Of a stretch of DNA of 64,000 nt, positions 51,251 through 59,608 are shown in pieces. Each line of letters starts with the position of its first letter. Position 1 is the stretch's first letter. Location of the stretch: the NCBI GenBank assembly GCA_021324445.1, contig JAJPJC010000450.1, forward strand, positions 1-64,000, read 5' to 3'. The notes beneath the pieces were generated by a model that searched no databases, was not told where the DNA came from, and was given only the letters and a program-made list of their open reading frames with translations. The translations under genes were made by a program, and so were the position numbers. This DNA is from Isosphaeraceae bacterium. Its GTDB lineage: Bacteria > Planctomycetota > Planctomycetia > Isosphaerales > Isosphaeraceae.

Positions 51251-51670
51251 TCAGATCCCGGCGGCCAGGATACTCACATCGACTCCGAAGTAATCGGCCA
51301 GCTTGCGGATCATCTGCCGGCTGAAGGGCTTCTTGCCGGCGAGCACTTCGGAGATCGACGACTTGGGGAGCTTGGTGTCCCGGCTCAACTGCGCCTGCGT
51401 GACGCCCTTGGCTTCCATCAGGTGGCGGAGCATGTCGGCGTCCGAGGCCGGTTCGATCGCGTGGTGGAGATCCTCGTAGGCGGCGACCAGCTCGCTGAGC
51501 GCATCGAGATACATCTCCGCACCTTCGTCGAGCTTCCCCTTGGCCAGCAGGCGATCCATGACCTTCTGAGCTTCAGCCAGATGGGCGTCGGATCGGATCG
51601 TCGCCAGGGGAAAGGTGGACACGAGCCCCAGGTAGGATTCACGGCCCTTGCCCTTGAGCCCGAAATCCAC
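51251..51670 (-). CDS. higA: HigA-type antitoxin, helix-turn-helix regulator
   Basis: A 139-residue antitoxin and transcriptional repressor. The N-terminal part (SYLGLVSTFPLATIRSD to LVAAYEDLHH) is the HigA helical domain. The C-terminal 65 residues form an Xre-type helix-turn-helix (MEAKGVTQAQLSRDTKLPKSSISEVLAG) with the ending KLADYFGVDVSIL. GTG 51670 has GGGAG just upstream and leaves a 32-base overlap with the toxin gene. A longer frame is open to 51787, but its codons are the toxin's in another frame. Confidence 0.8.
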   Translation of the reverse strand: MDFGLKGKGRESYLGLVSTFPLATIRSDAHLAEAQKVMDRLLAKGKLDEGAEMYLDALSELVAAYEDLHHAIEPASDADMLRHLMEAKGVTQAQLSRDTKLPKSSISEVLAGKKPFSRQMIRKLADYFGVDVSILAAGI

Positions 51671-52052
51671 CTCGGCTCCCGTCGGATTGGCCTCCCTTCG
51701 TTCCACGCCTTCGCGCCGCCGTCTTGGGAGGGGGCGGCTCGAAGCATCCGCATTCGTCTTTCCACGTGTCTTTATGATACTCGGCATGGGTCATAACCTT
51801 CAGGACGAAGACCTTCTGGCTGGAGAAGAGAACGCGCGTGACCAACCGATACTGGTTGCCCCCGATGTTGAAGACGATGCAGTTCCCGACGATGCTGGCA
51901 CTCCCGAAATCGGCTTTGACCTCTCCCCACAACTGCCACGAGACCGTCCTGCGGTTGACGTGGGTGTACCACGCTCGGAGCGGCCCCGCGGCGGGGCCAT
52001 GGCCAGGGACCTCCCAGAACTCTCTCAACCGTGCTTTCGAGATGACTCGCAT
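51639..52052 (-). CDS. higB: HigB-type mRNA interferase toxin
   Basis: A 137-residue toxin that cleaves ribosome-bound mRNA. Residues 1-95 match the HigB family: MRVISKARLREFWE, PLRAWYTHVNR, VVF-like NCIVFNIGGNQYRLV and VLKVMTHAEYHKDTWKDECG. The C-terminal 40 residues are Pro/Arg/Gly-rich and overlap the antitoxin frame; the toxin could end earlier in relatives. GAGGAA precedes ATG 52052. It is upstream of the antitoxin, the usual higBA order, so the pair is co-transcribed on the minus strand. Confidence 0.82.
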   Translation of the reverse strand: MRVISKARLREFWEVPGHGPAAGPLRAWYTHVNRRTVSWQLWGEVKADFGSASIVGNCIVFNIGGNQYRLVTRVLFSSQKVFVLKVMTHAEYHKDTWKDECGCFEPPPPKTAARRRGTKGGQSDGSRGGFRAQGQGP

Positions 52053-52099
52053 CCGCTGCTTCCTCGAGGACCAGCCTCGCGAATCCTCTCAGTGACTCT

Positions 52100-52339
52100 C
52101 CGGAAAGCCCCGGAGGGGCGGCCGGACGTAGCCAGGGGCGTCAGCCCCTGGTCGAGCGCACCGCCATCCTCACGGTCTGGGAGCCCCGGAGGGGCGACAG
52201 AACCTGCGGTGAGCCCGGGCGTCTGTCGCCCCCCTGGGGCTCAGCTCAGCAGCGAGGAGCGCTCGGCCGAGCTTCTTCTTCCTTCCAGGGGCTGAGGCCC
52301 CTGGCTACGTCCTTTCGCCCCCATCCGGGGGCTTTCCGG
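52100..52339. repeat. Triple-nested fold-back element
   Basis: Three pairs of inverted arms are nested. The outer pair is CCGGAAAGCCCC (52100) against GGGGCTTTCCGG (52339). The middle pair is GACGTAGCCAGGGGC with its partner near 52310. The inner pair is GAGCCCCGGAGGGGCGACAG with its partner near 52230. It lies upstream of higBA and contains no gene. Confidence 0.8.
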
Positions 52340-52767
52340 ATCGCCTAGCAGTTTAGTTCGCAAAACACGAACCGTCAAGGTCGAGCCGCGGTCCTTCAGG
52401 TCGCCATCGAGGCACTGGAGGACAGAGATCGCCGGCCCGAGTGCGCCAAGCCAAGGAGGCAGAGTCGAGCGCTCGCCGGCGAACCGGTGCGCCGGCCAGA
52501 TGAGCCGGCCGCGGTTCGTTCTCCCGCGACTTGGGACAGCCGAGAAAAAAATCCGGTAGTGGCTTGACAATCCCATCCGGCGCGTCATGATGACGATGCC
52601 GTGGTGGTAAAGCACGGGCTCAAGTACCAGGGTCGAGGTCCTCGTCCTGGGGCGTCAGAGCATTGCCTCTTGGCACATCAATCCCGCCTGCGGGAGCGCC
52701 CACCTCGTTGTGACACCCACCGCGGCATTTTTCTGCGCTCTTCGAGTGCGAACACATCACCAGATCC
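52340..52767. other. Intergenic region after the nested fold-back element
   Basis: No gene is recognisable. TTGACA at 52564-52569 with CATGAT 16 bases on is promoter-like, but the frame that follows has no family similarity. Confidence 0.35.
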
Positions 52768-53262
52768 TCAGGCCGTTAGCTCCTTCACGGCCGCCACGGC
52801 GCGGTCGATTTCCTCGAGGGTGTTGTAGATCTGGGGTGAGAACCGCAGCCCTTCCGAATCACCCCCGGGCGTCATCGCGATCGCCAGCCGGTGCTTTTTC
52901 CACAGAGAGTCATAGGCCCGCGCCGTGGGGACGTCCTTCAGGCGGAACTTGACGACTCCACCGGAAAGCTCGGGCTCGACGTTGGTCTTCAGCTCCACGT
53001 TGGCCAGCTCGGACAGCGCGCGCTTGGCGCGGCCGGCCAGGGCTTGCACCCGGGCTTCCACCTCCCGGATGCCGATCAGCTCGAGCAGGTCGACGGCCGC
53101 CTCCAACGCCGCGACACGTGGATCATCCTGCTGGCCCACGGCCTCGAACTTCCGCGCGCCCTCGAGCCGTTCACTCCAACCCGCCGAGACGATCGCCGGC
53201 CAGAGCTGCCCGATCCGCTCGGACCGGATGAAGAGAATCCCGACTCCACCAGGGCCCGAATC
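52768..53262 (-). pseudogene. Class V aminotransferase, C-terminal fragment
   Basis: In one minus-strand frame the codons from 53262 down to the stop at 52768 read GPGGVGILFIRSER, LWPAIVSAGWSERLEGARKF, EAVGQQDDPRVAALEAAVDL and GLRFSPQIYNTLEEIDRA. This is the last 165 residues of a PLP-dependent class V aminotransferase (isopenicillin-N-epimerase/cysteine-desulfurase group). The PLP-lysine half is missing. A stop codon precedes the fragment in frame, and another frame (MTYHHEIVDRIRALVESG) runs into the same bases. An internal GTG at 53139 gives a 123-residue frame, but it is unlikely to be functional. Confidence 0.75.
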
Positions 53263-53386
53263 CGATCAACGATCTCGTGGTGATACGTCATCTCGAGTTC
53301 GCCTTCGCCCGGGGGCGCCGAGCCTCCCGATCACCGGCCTCTCCCGAAGTCTCCGATCCCACTTGCGGAAAAGATCCTCGACCCTT

Positions 53387-53647
53387 TCACGAAACGGGGA
53401 AAGATGGGAACCGGACGCAGGCGAATGCCTGGTTGTCGGTGGCGGCCGCGACAGGCTCGGCTCCTCGCGCCTTGAGCAGGAGCAACTCGATGAGGAGGAT
53501 GAGCACGACGACCAGGGCGCCGGTCAGGAGGAGGGTCCTGGCCAGCGGAAGGAAGTCGGAAAGTCGGACGGGTGGTCGGAGTCGGTCGCCCAGGTAGCGT
53601 TTCTCCTTGCGACGGGACTTCTCCGTGTAATCCTCCAGGACGTCCAC
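53387..53647 (-). CDS. Short membrane-anchored protein, downstream part of a frameshifted gene
   Basis: This 86-residue frame is natural in composition: [20 protein letters not shown] is followed by [24 protein letters not shown] (one membrane helix) and a short external tail. The same frame is open upstream, in the sense [14 protein letters not shown], to a run of eight G at 53687-53694. There it meets the end of the sigma-factor fragment in another frame. It may be the 3' part of a composite gene broken at that homopolymer. Confidence 0.4.
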   Translation of the reverse strand: MDVLEDYTEKSRRKEKRYLGDRLRPPVRLSDFLPLARTLLLTGALVVVLILLIELLLLKARGAEPVAAATDNQAFACVRFPSFPVS

Positions 53648-53892
53648 GCGGACCGTGGACTCGAAATCGGCCGGGTCGGGCTGGTCGGGGGGGGTGCCCG
53701 TCCGTTCTCCACCAGCCGCAGATAGGCCTCGTGGACCAAGGCCGTGGCCTGAAGCGTCTGCCCGGGCCCCATGCGTGCGAGCCTGGCCGCGGCGAGCTTG
53801 CGCAGCTCGTCGTAGACCAACGGCAACAATTGCTCGCTGGCCTTCGGGTCGCCCTGCTCGATCGCCGACAGGATGCGAGTGACTTCGTTCAT
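53524..53892 (-). pseudogene. Truncated ECF sigma factor (region 2 start only)
   Basis: From ATG 53892 the frame reads [40 protein letters not shown] and [17 protein letters not shown], the N-terminus and first part of region 2 of a planctomycete ECF sigma factor. After ENGRAPP the translation loses sigma-factor character. The change coincides with a run of eight G (plus strand) at 53687-53694. The rest of region 2 and all of region 4 are absent, so no sigma activity is expected. Confidence 0.7.
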
Positions 53893-54179
53893 CGGTGGTC
53901 GTGGCCCAGTGTCACTCACGCGGTGGCGCGGTCCGCTCCCGAGCGCTGGCGGATCGCCGGCCGGGATGCGCCTGTTCCGGAGATTGCCGTGGCCGGAGTC
54001 GCTCGACATCTGCGTTCCCCTGTCCCAAAGACGGTCGAGAGGTGCCGGTTGTCAACAGATCCTGATCAGAATTGAGAGAGACGGCTCCAGGGCCCAAACT
54101 TCCGGGCCATCGGCGGCGGACTCATCATCATTGTAGCGAAGAGGACATAGGAGCTCTCCACTAACGTGAGGGGATTGGA

Positions 54180-54199
54180 TCGCCCGCGCCAGCGGGCGA
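54180..54199. terminator. Perfect 8-bp stem hairpin
   Basis: TCGCCCGC and GCGGGCGA arms around a four-base loop, in the 400-base gap between the sigma fragment and the HAF gene. It has no T-tract. Nothing else in 53893-54293 stands out. Confidence 0.4.
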
Positions 54200-54293
54200 C
54201 CACCGCTTCCGGGCCGAGTCGGTGGATGGTAGACTCGATCCTCATCGAGGGCGGATCGCTTCGTTTGTCCAGGTCGTTTGGGGAGGGATTTCG

Positions 54294-55352
54294 ATGCGAT
54301 GCATGCCGATCCTATGGTCCGCCGCCCTCGGCCTGATCGCGATCGCCGCGGCGGCCGAGCCGCCCAAGAAGTACCAGGTGGTCACACCCAAGGACAACGA
54401 CATCACCGCCACGGGGATCAATGGTCGCGGCGAGATCGTCGGCTTCGAGTGGAAGGAGGACGCGCGCCATCCCGGCGTGATCGCGGAGGTGCCGTTCTTC
54501 GCCAGGGGGAAGGCGATGACCTATCTCCCGCTACTGGAGGGCTACACGGCCACCTTCCCGGCCGCCGTGAGCGATGACGGGCGGGTCGTCGGCCGTGCCA
54601 GCAAGCCCGCGCCCCCCGGGGTGCGCGTCCACCTGCGCAACCAGGCCTTCGTCTGGGAGGCCAGAACCGGGATCCGCGGCCTCGGCGTCCTGGAGAACGA
54701 CTCGGCCTCATTCGCCTGTGGGATCACCCGCGACGGCCGTCGCATCAGCGGCTATTCAGTAGGCGACAACCGGGTGCGGGCCTGCGTCTGGGACGACGAC
54801 GGCGGGGGCTGGAAGAGTACGGCCCTGCCGCACGACTCCCGACTGCGGTCCACGACCGTCGTCATCAGCGGCGACGGCCGGTTCGTCGCGGCCGTCGACG
54901 GGGCCGCCCCCTGCCTCTGGGCGCGGGACGCCTCCGGCCGGTGGACGCGCGAGCGGATCGGGGACGACGGCGCGCTCGTCCCGAAGGCCGTCAACGACGC
55001 GGGCACAGTCGTCGGTGTGCGGTTCACCAGCGACGGCTTGACCCATGCGGCCCTCTGGTCGCGGCGTGAGGGCATCAAGCTGCTGCCGGAGCCCGCGGGC
55101 TACATCCGATCCGAGGCACTCGCGATCAACAACCCGGGGGAAGTCGTCGGCATGGTCGACGGCCCCGGTGGGTCGAAGATCGGGCCAAATGGCTTCGTCT
55201 TCGCGGGGGGCCGGTTGCGGCTGCTCGACGAGGGGGGCCCGAACTTCGCCTCCGCCACCGCCATCAACGACCGCGGGCAGGTGGCCGGCGTCCTGGAGAC
55301 GAAGGAAGAGAACGAGCCCGCGGGCCCCGATGCGAAACCCAAGCGCGAGTGA
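54294..55352 (+). CDS. Secreted HAF-repeat-type protein
   Basis: A 352-residue protein with a signal peptide (MPILWSAALGLIAIAAAAEP). The mature part has about seven repeats in the style of extracellular HAF repeats: DITATGINGRGEIVGFEWK, AAVSDDGRVVGRASK, KAVNDAGTVVGVRF, LAINNPGEVVGMVDG and ATAINDRGQVAGVLE. Such repeats form a beta-propeller outside the cell; their role is unknown. ATG 54294 is preceded by GGGAGGG. The amidohydrolase fusion follows 49 bases downstream and may be co-transcribed. Confidence 0.82.
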   Translation: MRCMPILWSAALGLIAIAAAAEPPKKYQVVTPKDNDITATGINGRGEIVGFEWKEDARHPGVIAEVPFFARGKAMTYLPLLEGYTATFPAAVSDDGRVVGRASKPAPPGVRVHLRNQAFVWEARTGIRGLGVLENDSASFACGITRDGRRISGYSVGDNRVRACVWDDDGGGWKSTALPHDSRLRSTTVVISGDGRFVAAVDGAAPCLWARDASGRWTRERIGDDGALVPKAVNDAGTVVGVRFTSDGLTHAALWSRREGIKLLPEPAGYIRSEALAINNPGEVVGMVDGPGGSKIGPNGFVFAGGRLRLLDEGGPNFASATAINDRGQVAGVLETKEENEPAGPDAKPKRE

Positions 55353-55401
55353 GATCGATCGCGGCCTACCGCCTGCTGCCTGCTGGAGAGAGTGAGCCCT
55401 C

Positions 55402-57432
55402 ATGCGTCGACGGACCTTCCTCGCGGCCATCGGCGGCGCGCCGGCGGCCGGTGCCTTGGCAACGGGACAGGTGCCCCCGGGCGGGACACCCGGGCCGAAG
55501 AAGCCCTATCGAGTCATCGACACCCATCTGCACATCTTCAATACCCACACGAAGCTGCCGGCCCACTTCGGCGGATCCGTCTACCAGATGGCTCACGCCG
55601 AGGCGACCGTCGACGCCCTCCGCCGCGGGGGCGTGGACAAGGCCTTCCTGATCTCGTACACCTCGGTCGACATCCACCAGCAGATGCCCCGGGGCGTCGA
55701 CCCGCGCAGCCTCTTGCCGCTGTATAGTAAGGACTACCAGGTCGCCACCTGGAAGCGGTATCCCGACCTGTTCGACTGGTTCCCGGACCATATCGACCCC
55801 TCGCGCCCGGGCTATCTCGACGACCTGCGGCGCGACCTGGAAGCGGGTGCATCGGGGATCAAGCTGCTGCCCGTCTTCCACGGCTTCTGGCCGGACCACC
55901 CCGGGTTCCTGCCGGTCTATGAGCTGTGCCGGAAGCTCAAGAAGCCGGTGATCGTGGACCTCTCGTACTGGTACTTGAAATTCATGCCGCCGGAGAAGGA
56001 ATCGCCGCGGCGTCGGGAGCTGGTCCGGACGTTCGCCGACTACGCGAAGCTGGTGGCGCCGATCTTCCGGCAGTTCGCGGAGGTCCCCTTCTCGCTGGCC
56101 CACACGGGCACGGCGCGGGTGGAGGCCGATTACGACGCGATCTTCCGGCTGATCGCCGATCACCCGAACGTCTCCTGCGACCTGGCGGCCGCCACCGGCT
56201 TCACCGGGCCGGCCTGGCTGGAGCGCCTGGTCCGCGCCGTCGGGGCCGAGAAGGTGATGTACGGGACCGATTGGCCCTACTGGGCCGAAGGCCCCGACGC
56301 CTATACGACCGGGCGGGCCCGCTGGACGCGAATCGCCGACGAGTGCCCCTTCCTCCTCGAAGGCGAGAAGCAGGCGATCCTGGCCGGGAACGCGGAGCGC
56401 TTCCTCCGCTTCGAGCTGCCGCCGGCGCGGAGCGAGCTGCGGCGGCAGGGCGAGGCGTTCCGCGACCGCGCCCGGGCGCTGCACCGCCGGAGCCTCGTCA
56501 TCGCCATCCACGACCACAACCCGATCGGCCCGGACGTGCCCAGGATGCTCGCCGGCGGGGTGACGGCCAAGGTCTATCAGCTCGGGGTCGACGTCGAGAT
56601 CAACGGCCAGTTCGCGGCCTCGGCGTCCCACCGTGAGGGCTGGACGCGCCGGACGCTCGCGGCGCTGGAGCAGGCGGAGGAGTCCATCCGTGCCGATCCG
56701 GGGCATATCCTGCTCGCCAGGACGGCCGCGGACATCGAGCGGGCCAGGCGCGAGGGCAAGGTCGCGATCCTGCTGGGCGTGGAAGGGGCCAAGCTGCTCG
56801 AAGGGCGGCTCGAGACCCTGAAGACCTTCCACGACCGGGGCCTCAGGGAACTGCAACTGCGCTGGGCGGTCCCCAACCAGGTCGTCGAGAACTCCGCGCT
56901 GACCGACTTCGGCGGCCAGGTCGTGCGGGAGTGTAACCGGCTGGGGATCATCACCAGCCTGACGCACTGCCCGACGCGGGCGTTCTTCGAGGTCGCCGCG
57001 ATGTCGGAGAAGCCGGTGATCGTCTGCCACTCGGTGGCCAACCGCACGCCGGCAACCGACGGCGACTCGCTCAGCGACCGGCAATTGCGCGCTGTGGCCC
57101 GGAGCCGTGGCGTGGTCGGCCTGCACTTCTACTCCTCCTATCTGGGCCCGATCCCCACGGTGCGCCAGGTGGCGGACCAGGTCGATTACATCGCCCAGGT
57201 GGTCGGGATCGACGCGGTGGCGCTGGGGTGCGACTTCTTCCCGACCGAGGGCGCCTGGGGGGACTTCCAGCGCGCCCAGGGCGCGCGTCAGATCGCCTGG
57301 GCGGTCCCCGACCTCGGGAGCCTGATCCGCGTGACCGAGGCCCTGCTGGCCCGCGGCTACCCGGAGGACGATATCCAGAAGGTCCTGGGAGGCAACTTCC
57401 TGCGCGTCTGCCGGGACGTATTCGGAGGCTAG
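55402..57432 (+). CDS. Fusion of an amidohydrolase and a membrane-dipeptidase (M19) domain
   Basis: A 676-residue exported protein with a Tat-like signal (MRRRTFLAAIGGAPAAG). Residues 36-345 are an amidohydrolase_2 TIM barrel: IDTHLHIF carries the first metal ligands, SLAHTGTARVEADYDA a further His, and MYGTDWPYWAEG the catalytic Asp. Residues 355-676 match peptidase family M19 (renal dipeptidase): SLVIAIHDHNPIG, LLGVEGAKLLEG, GIITSLTHCPTRAFFEVA, VIVCHSVANRT and VALGCDFFPTEG with its metal ligands. Two complete metallohydrolase barrels in one chain are unusual. Substrates are unknown; M19 enzymes cleave dipeptides, including D-amino-acid ones. Confidence 0.87.
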   Translation: MRRRTFLAAIGGAPAAGALATGQVPPGGTPGPKKPYRVIDTHLHIFNTHTKLPAHFGGSVYQMAHAEATVDALRRGGVDKAFLISYTSVDIHQQMPRGVDPRSLLPLYSKDYQVATWKRYPDLFDWFPDHIDPSRPGYLDDLRRDLEAGASGIKLLPVFHGFWPDHPGFLPVYELCRKLKKPVIVDLSYWYLKFMPPEKESPRRRELVRTFADYAKLVAPIFRQFAEVPFSLAHTGTARVEADYDAIFRLIADHPNVSCDLAAATGFTGPAWLERLVRAVGAEKVMYGTDWPYWAEGPDAYTTGRARWTRIADECPFLLEGEKQAILAGNAERFLRFELPPARSELRRQGEAFRDRARALHRRSLVIAIHDHNPIGPDVPRMLAGGVTAKVYQLGVDVEINGQFAASASHREGWTRRTLAALEQAEESIRADPGHILLARTAADIERARREGKVAILLGVEGAKLLEGRLETLKTFHDRGLRELQLRWAVPNQVVENSALTDFGGQVVRECNRLGIITSLTHCPTRAFFEVAAMSEKPVIVCHSVANRTPATDGDSLSDRQLRAVARSRGVVGLHFYSSYLGPIPTVRQVADQVDYIAQVVGIDAVALGCDFFPTEGAWGDFQRAQGARQIAWAVPDLGSLIRVTEALLARGYPEDDIQKVLGGNFLRVCRDVFGG

Positions 57433-57456
57433 AGCGCCTTACGGTCGTGTTGCGCA

Positions 57457-57800
57457 GGGGTCCCAGCCCCAAGTCTGCGAAAACCTACGGTAAGGAACCC
57501 CGTCGCTTATCAATCTGGGGAGGATGGGCCACCAGGAGGAGCCGAATCGGCGGGATGCCCCGAGACATTGCGCAAAATCATGGCGTACAACTCGCGGTGT
57601 GCGCAATGTTCGCCGACAAGCTGGCGTATTTTGCGCAAGGAAACAGGGTCCTATCTCGGGGGTCAACATGGCGCGAAATACCGCGTCCAGGGGCTATCGA
57701 GGGGGTGAACTGGATGATGACTCCAGTCCGGTGAACCGGCCCCTCGACATTGCGCACAACACGCTACCGCAGGTTTTCGCACGGATGGGGCTGGTACCCC
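57457..57800. mobile_element. Candidate non-autonomous inverted-repeat element
   Basis: Imperfect inverted arms of about 38 bases, at 57457-57494 and 57764-57800, share the core CTACCGxAGGTTTTCGCA. They enclose about 270 bases with at least three TGCGCA palindromes (57569, 57600, 57631), and two more lie just outside or within the ends (57450, 57750). No transposase is encoded. The right arm runs into the 5' end of the PIN gene. It is probably a MITE-like remnant or a regulatory fold-back. Confidence 0.5.
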
Positions 57801-58228
57801 AGAGAGGGGGGGCTCGGCTCTCCGCGGTCGACCAGGGGCTGTCGCTCCTGGCTCTTGACCGCCGCCCCTCCGGAGCTTTGGGAACAGACTCTCAAGGGAT
57901 CATCCTTCTGTCTCAAGCCACCTTCACAGAGCTGAGCGAGGTGCTCGGCAGAAGCAAGTTCGATCGTTACGTCACTCGGGAGGAGCGAGACGAATTCCTG
58001 GTTAAGCTCCTCGGTGAAGGAACTCTCGTCGAAATCAGTGAGACGATCCGGGAGTGTCGCGACCCCAAGGATAACAAGTTCCTGGAGGTGGCCGTCAGCG
58101 GCGAAGCCTCCTGTTTGGTGACAGGTGCCCAGGACTTGTTGAGCCTGAATCCGTTCCGTGGCATTGCGATCATGACGCCGGCCCAGTTCCTCGCGAGCCT
58201 ACCGCGAGTTCCCGAGAATGGAACGTGA
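57785..58228 (+). CDS. PIN-domain toxin-like protein with degraded N-terminus
   Basis: About 147 residues of a COG1569-type PIN ribonuclease, usually the toxin of a toxin-antitoxin pair. The central and C-terminal parts are well kept: TELSEVLGRSKFDRYVTREE, ECRDPKDNKFLEVAVSGEA, LVTGAQDLLSL and GIAIMTPAQFLASL. The N-terminal VDTN motif reads VDQG, so one acidic residue remains but the Asn is lost. The start at ATG 57785 is inside the right arm of the inverted-repeat element. No antitoxin gene is recognisable upstream. It may be inactive. Confidence 0.65.
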   Translation: MGLVPQRGGARLSAVDQGLSLLALDRRPSGALGTDSQGIILLSQATFTELSEVLGRSKFDRYVTREERDEFLVKLLGEGTLVEISETIRECRDPKDNKFLEVAVSGEASCLVTGAQDLLSLNPFRGIAIMTPAQFLASLPRVPENGT

Positions 58229-58298
58229 TGGCCGTCCGAATCAGGAGTCTGTCATCTCGACCGAACGCTGGTGTCCATCAAGGGAAGCGCGAGCGACG

Positions 58299-59582
58299 TC
58301 ACTCGGGCAGTTCCTGCCCGCGGGTCTCGGGGGCGAAGACCAGGATGAGCAGGCCCGCCCAGAACAAGCCCGAGATGGCCACGACCGCCCAGCGCAGGCC
58401 GAGCGCCGCGCCCAGCGAGCCGCGGATCAGCAGGATGAACGCGCCCAGCACCCGGCCGAGGTTGAAGCAGGCGCTCGAGCCCGTGGCCCTCAGCCGGGTC
58501 GGGAAGAGTTCCGGGAAATAGATCGCGTATCCGGCGTGCAGGCCCAGGACGAAGAACGCCATCACCGGGAGGAGTGCGAGGGCCTCGGTCAGCGAACGCG
58601 CCCCCAGGAAGGTCACCGGCGCGAGGACCGCTGCCCCGACGTGATACACGGCGAAGGCGAAGCGACGGCCGCGCCTGGAGGCCAGAGGCGCGAACGAGAG
58701 CAGCCCGAGCAGGCCGCCGGTGAAGTTCATCAGCAAGTAGGCCAGGCTCGAGGCGGACTGGCGTTCCTCGGCCGAGGCGCGATCCCCCATCACGGTCGCG
58801 ACCAGCTCGGGACCCCAGGCGAAGATGCCCCAGTAGGTCGCCAGCCCGACGGTGGCCAGCCCGAGCCCCAGCAGGGCCCGCCCGCGCCAGGGCGGCCGGC
58901 CCAGCAGTTCGGCCAGATCGGCGTAACGCGGGCGCGAGGAGGAAGCGTCCTCGTGCCGCGTCGCGACCCAGCGCTCGGGCTCGCGCAGGCTCACCCGGAT
59001 CCACAAGACCAGCAGTGCGGGGACCACGCCCAGCAGGAAACCCCAGCGCCAGGAATCGGGCCGGACGAAGATCATCCCCGTCACCGACGCCAGGCCGACA
59101 CCGATGACGCTCGACGTGTGGAACAGACCCGACGCCGCGGTCCGGGCGTGTGCCGGGAACGTCTCGACCACCAGCGCCGCGGCAATCGCCCACTCGCCGC
59201 CCGTGCCCAGGGCGACCAGGAACCGCAGCACGTGAACATGCCAGGCGGCCCGCGCGAAGGCCGTCAACGCCGAGAAGATCGAGTAGACCAGGATCGTGGC
59301 CGCCATGGTCCGCACCCGCCCGTAACGATCGCCGAGCACGCCGAAGATCAGTCCCCCGGCGGCGCCTCCCAGCAGGAAGGCGGCGAAGCCGACGTTCGCC
59401 TGCCACTCGATCGCCGATGTGCCCCCGCCGGCCAGCTCGCCCAGCATCGGCGTCTTGAAGATCGTGAAGAGCTGCCCTTCGTAGACGTCGAAGATCCAGC
59501 CCGCCGACGCCACCGCCAGCACCATCCAGTGGCCCGCCGTGAGCCCTTGGTACCATCGCGGATCTCGATCGGACTGGGGCAT
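58299..59582 (-). CDS. Major facilitator superfamily transporter
   Basis: A 427-residue MFS protein with twelve membrane helices, resembling the sugar/aromatic-acid/sialate (AAHS/SHS) branch. The loop 2-3 signature is GVLGDRYGRVRTM, the fourth-helix region is LGTGGEWAIAAALVVETFPA, and the symmetric second-half motif is ASRRGRRFAFA with PELFPTRLRATGSS. It would move a small organic acid or sugar by proton symport. ATG 59582 follows GGGAGG. The permease gene is 26 bases upstream on the same strand. Confidence 0.85.
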   Translation of the reverse strand: MPQSDRDPRWYQGLTAGHWMVLAVASAGWIFDVYEGQLFTIFKTPMLGELAGGGTSAIEWQANVGFAAFLLGGAAGGLIFGVLGDRYGRVRTMAATILVYSIFSALTAFARAAWHVHVLRFLVALGTGGEWAIAAALVVETFPAHARTAASGLFHTSSVIGVGLASVTGMIFVRPDSWRWGFLLGVVPALLVLWIRVSLREPERWVATRHEDASSSRPRYADLAELLGRPPWRGRALLGLGLATVGLATYWGIFAWGPELVATVMGDRASAEERQSASSLAYLLMNFTGGLLGLLSFAPLASRRGRRFAFAVYHVGAAVLAPVTFLGARSLTEALALLPVMAFFVLGLHAGYAIYFPELFPTRLRATGSSACFNLGRVLGAFILLIRGSLGAALGLRWAVVAISGLFWAGLLILVFAPETRGQELPE

Positions 59583-59608
59583 GCACAGGCCTCCCGCCGA
59601 GGGGCTGC

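Noticed and set aside
52601-52828. Short plus-strand frame after a TTGACA promoter-like site
   Set aside because: The translation has no recognisable family and runs into sequence antisense to the aminotransferase fragment.
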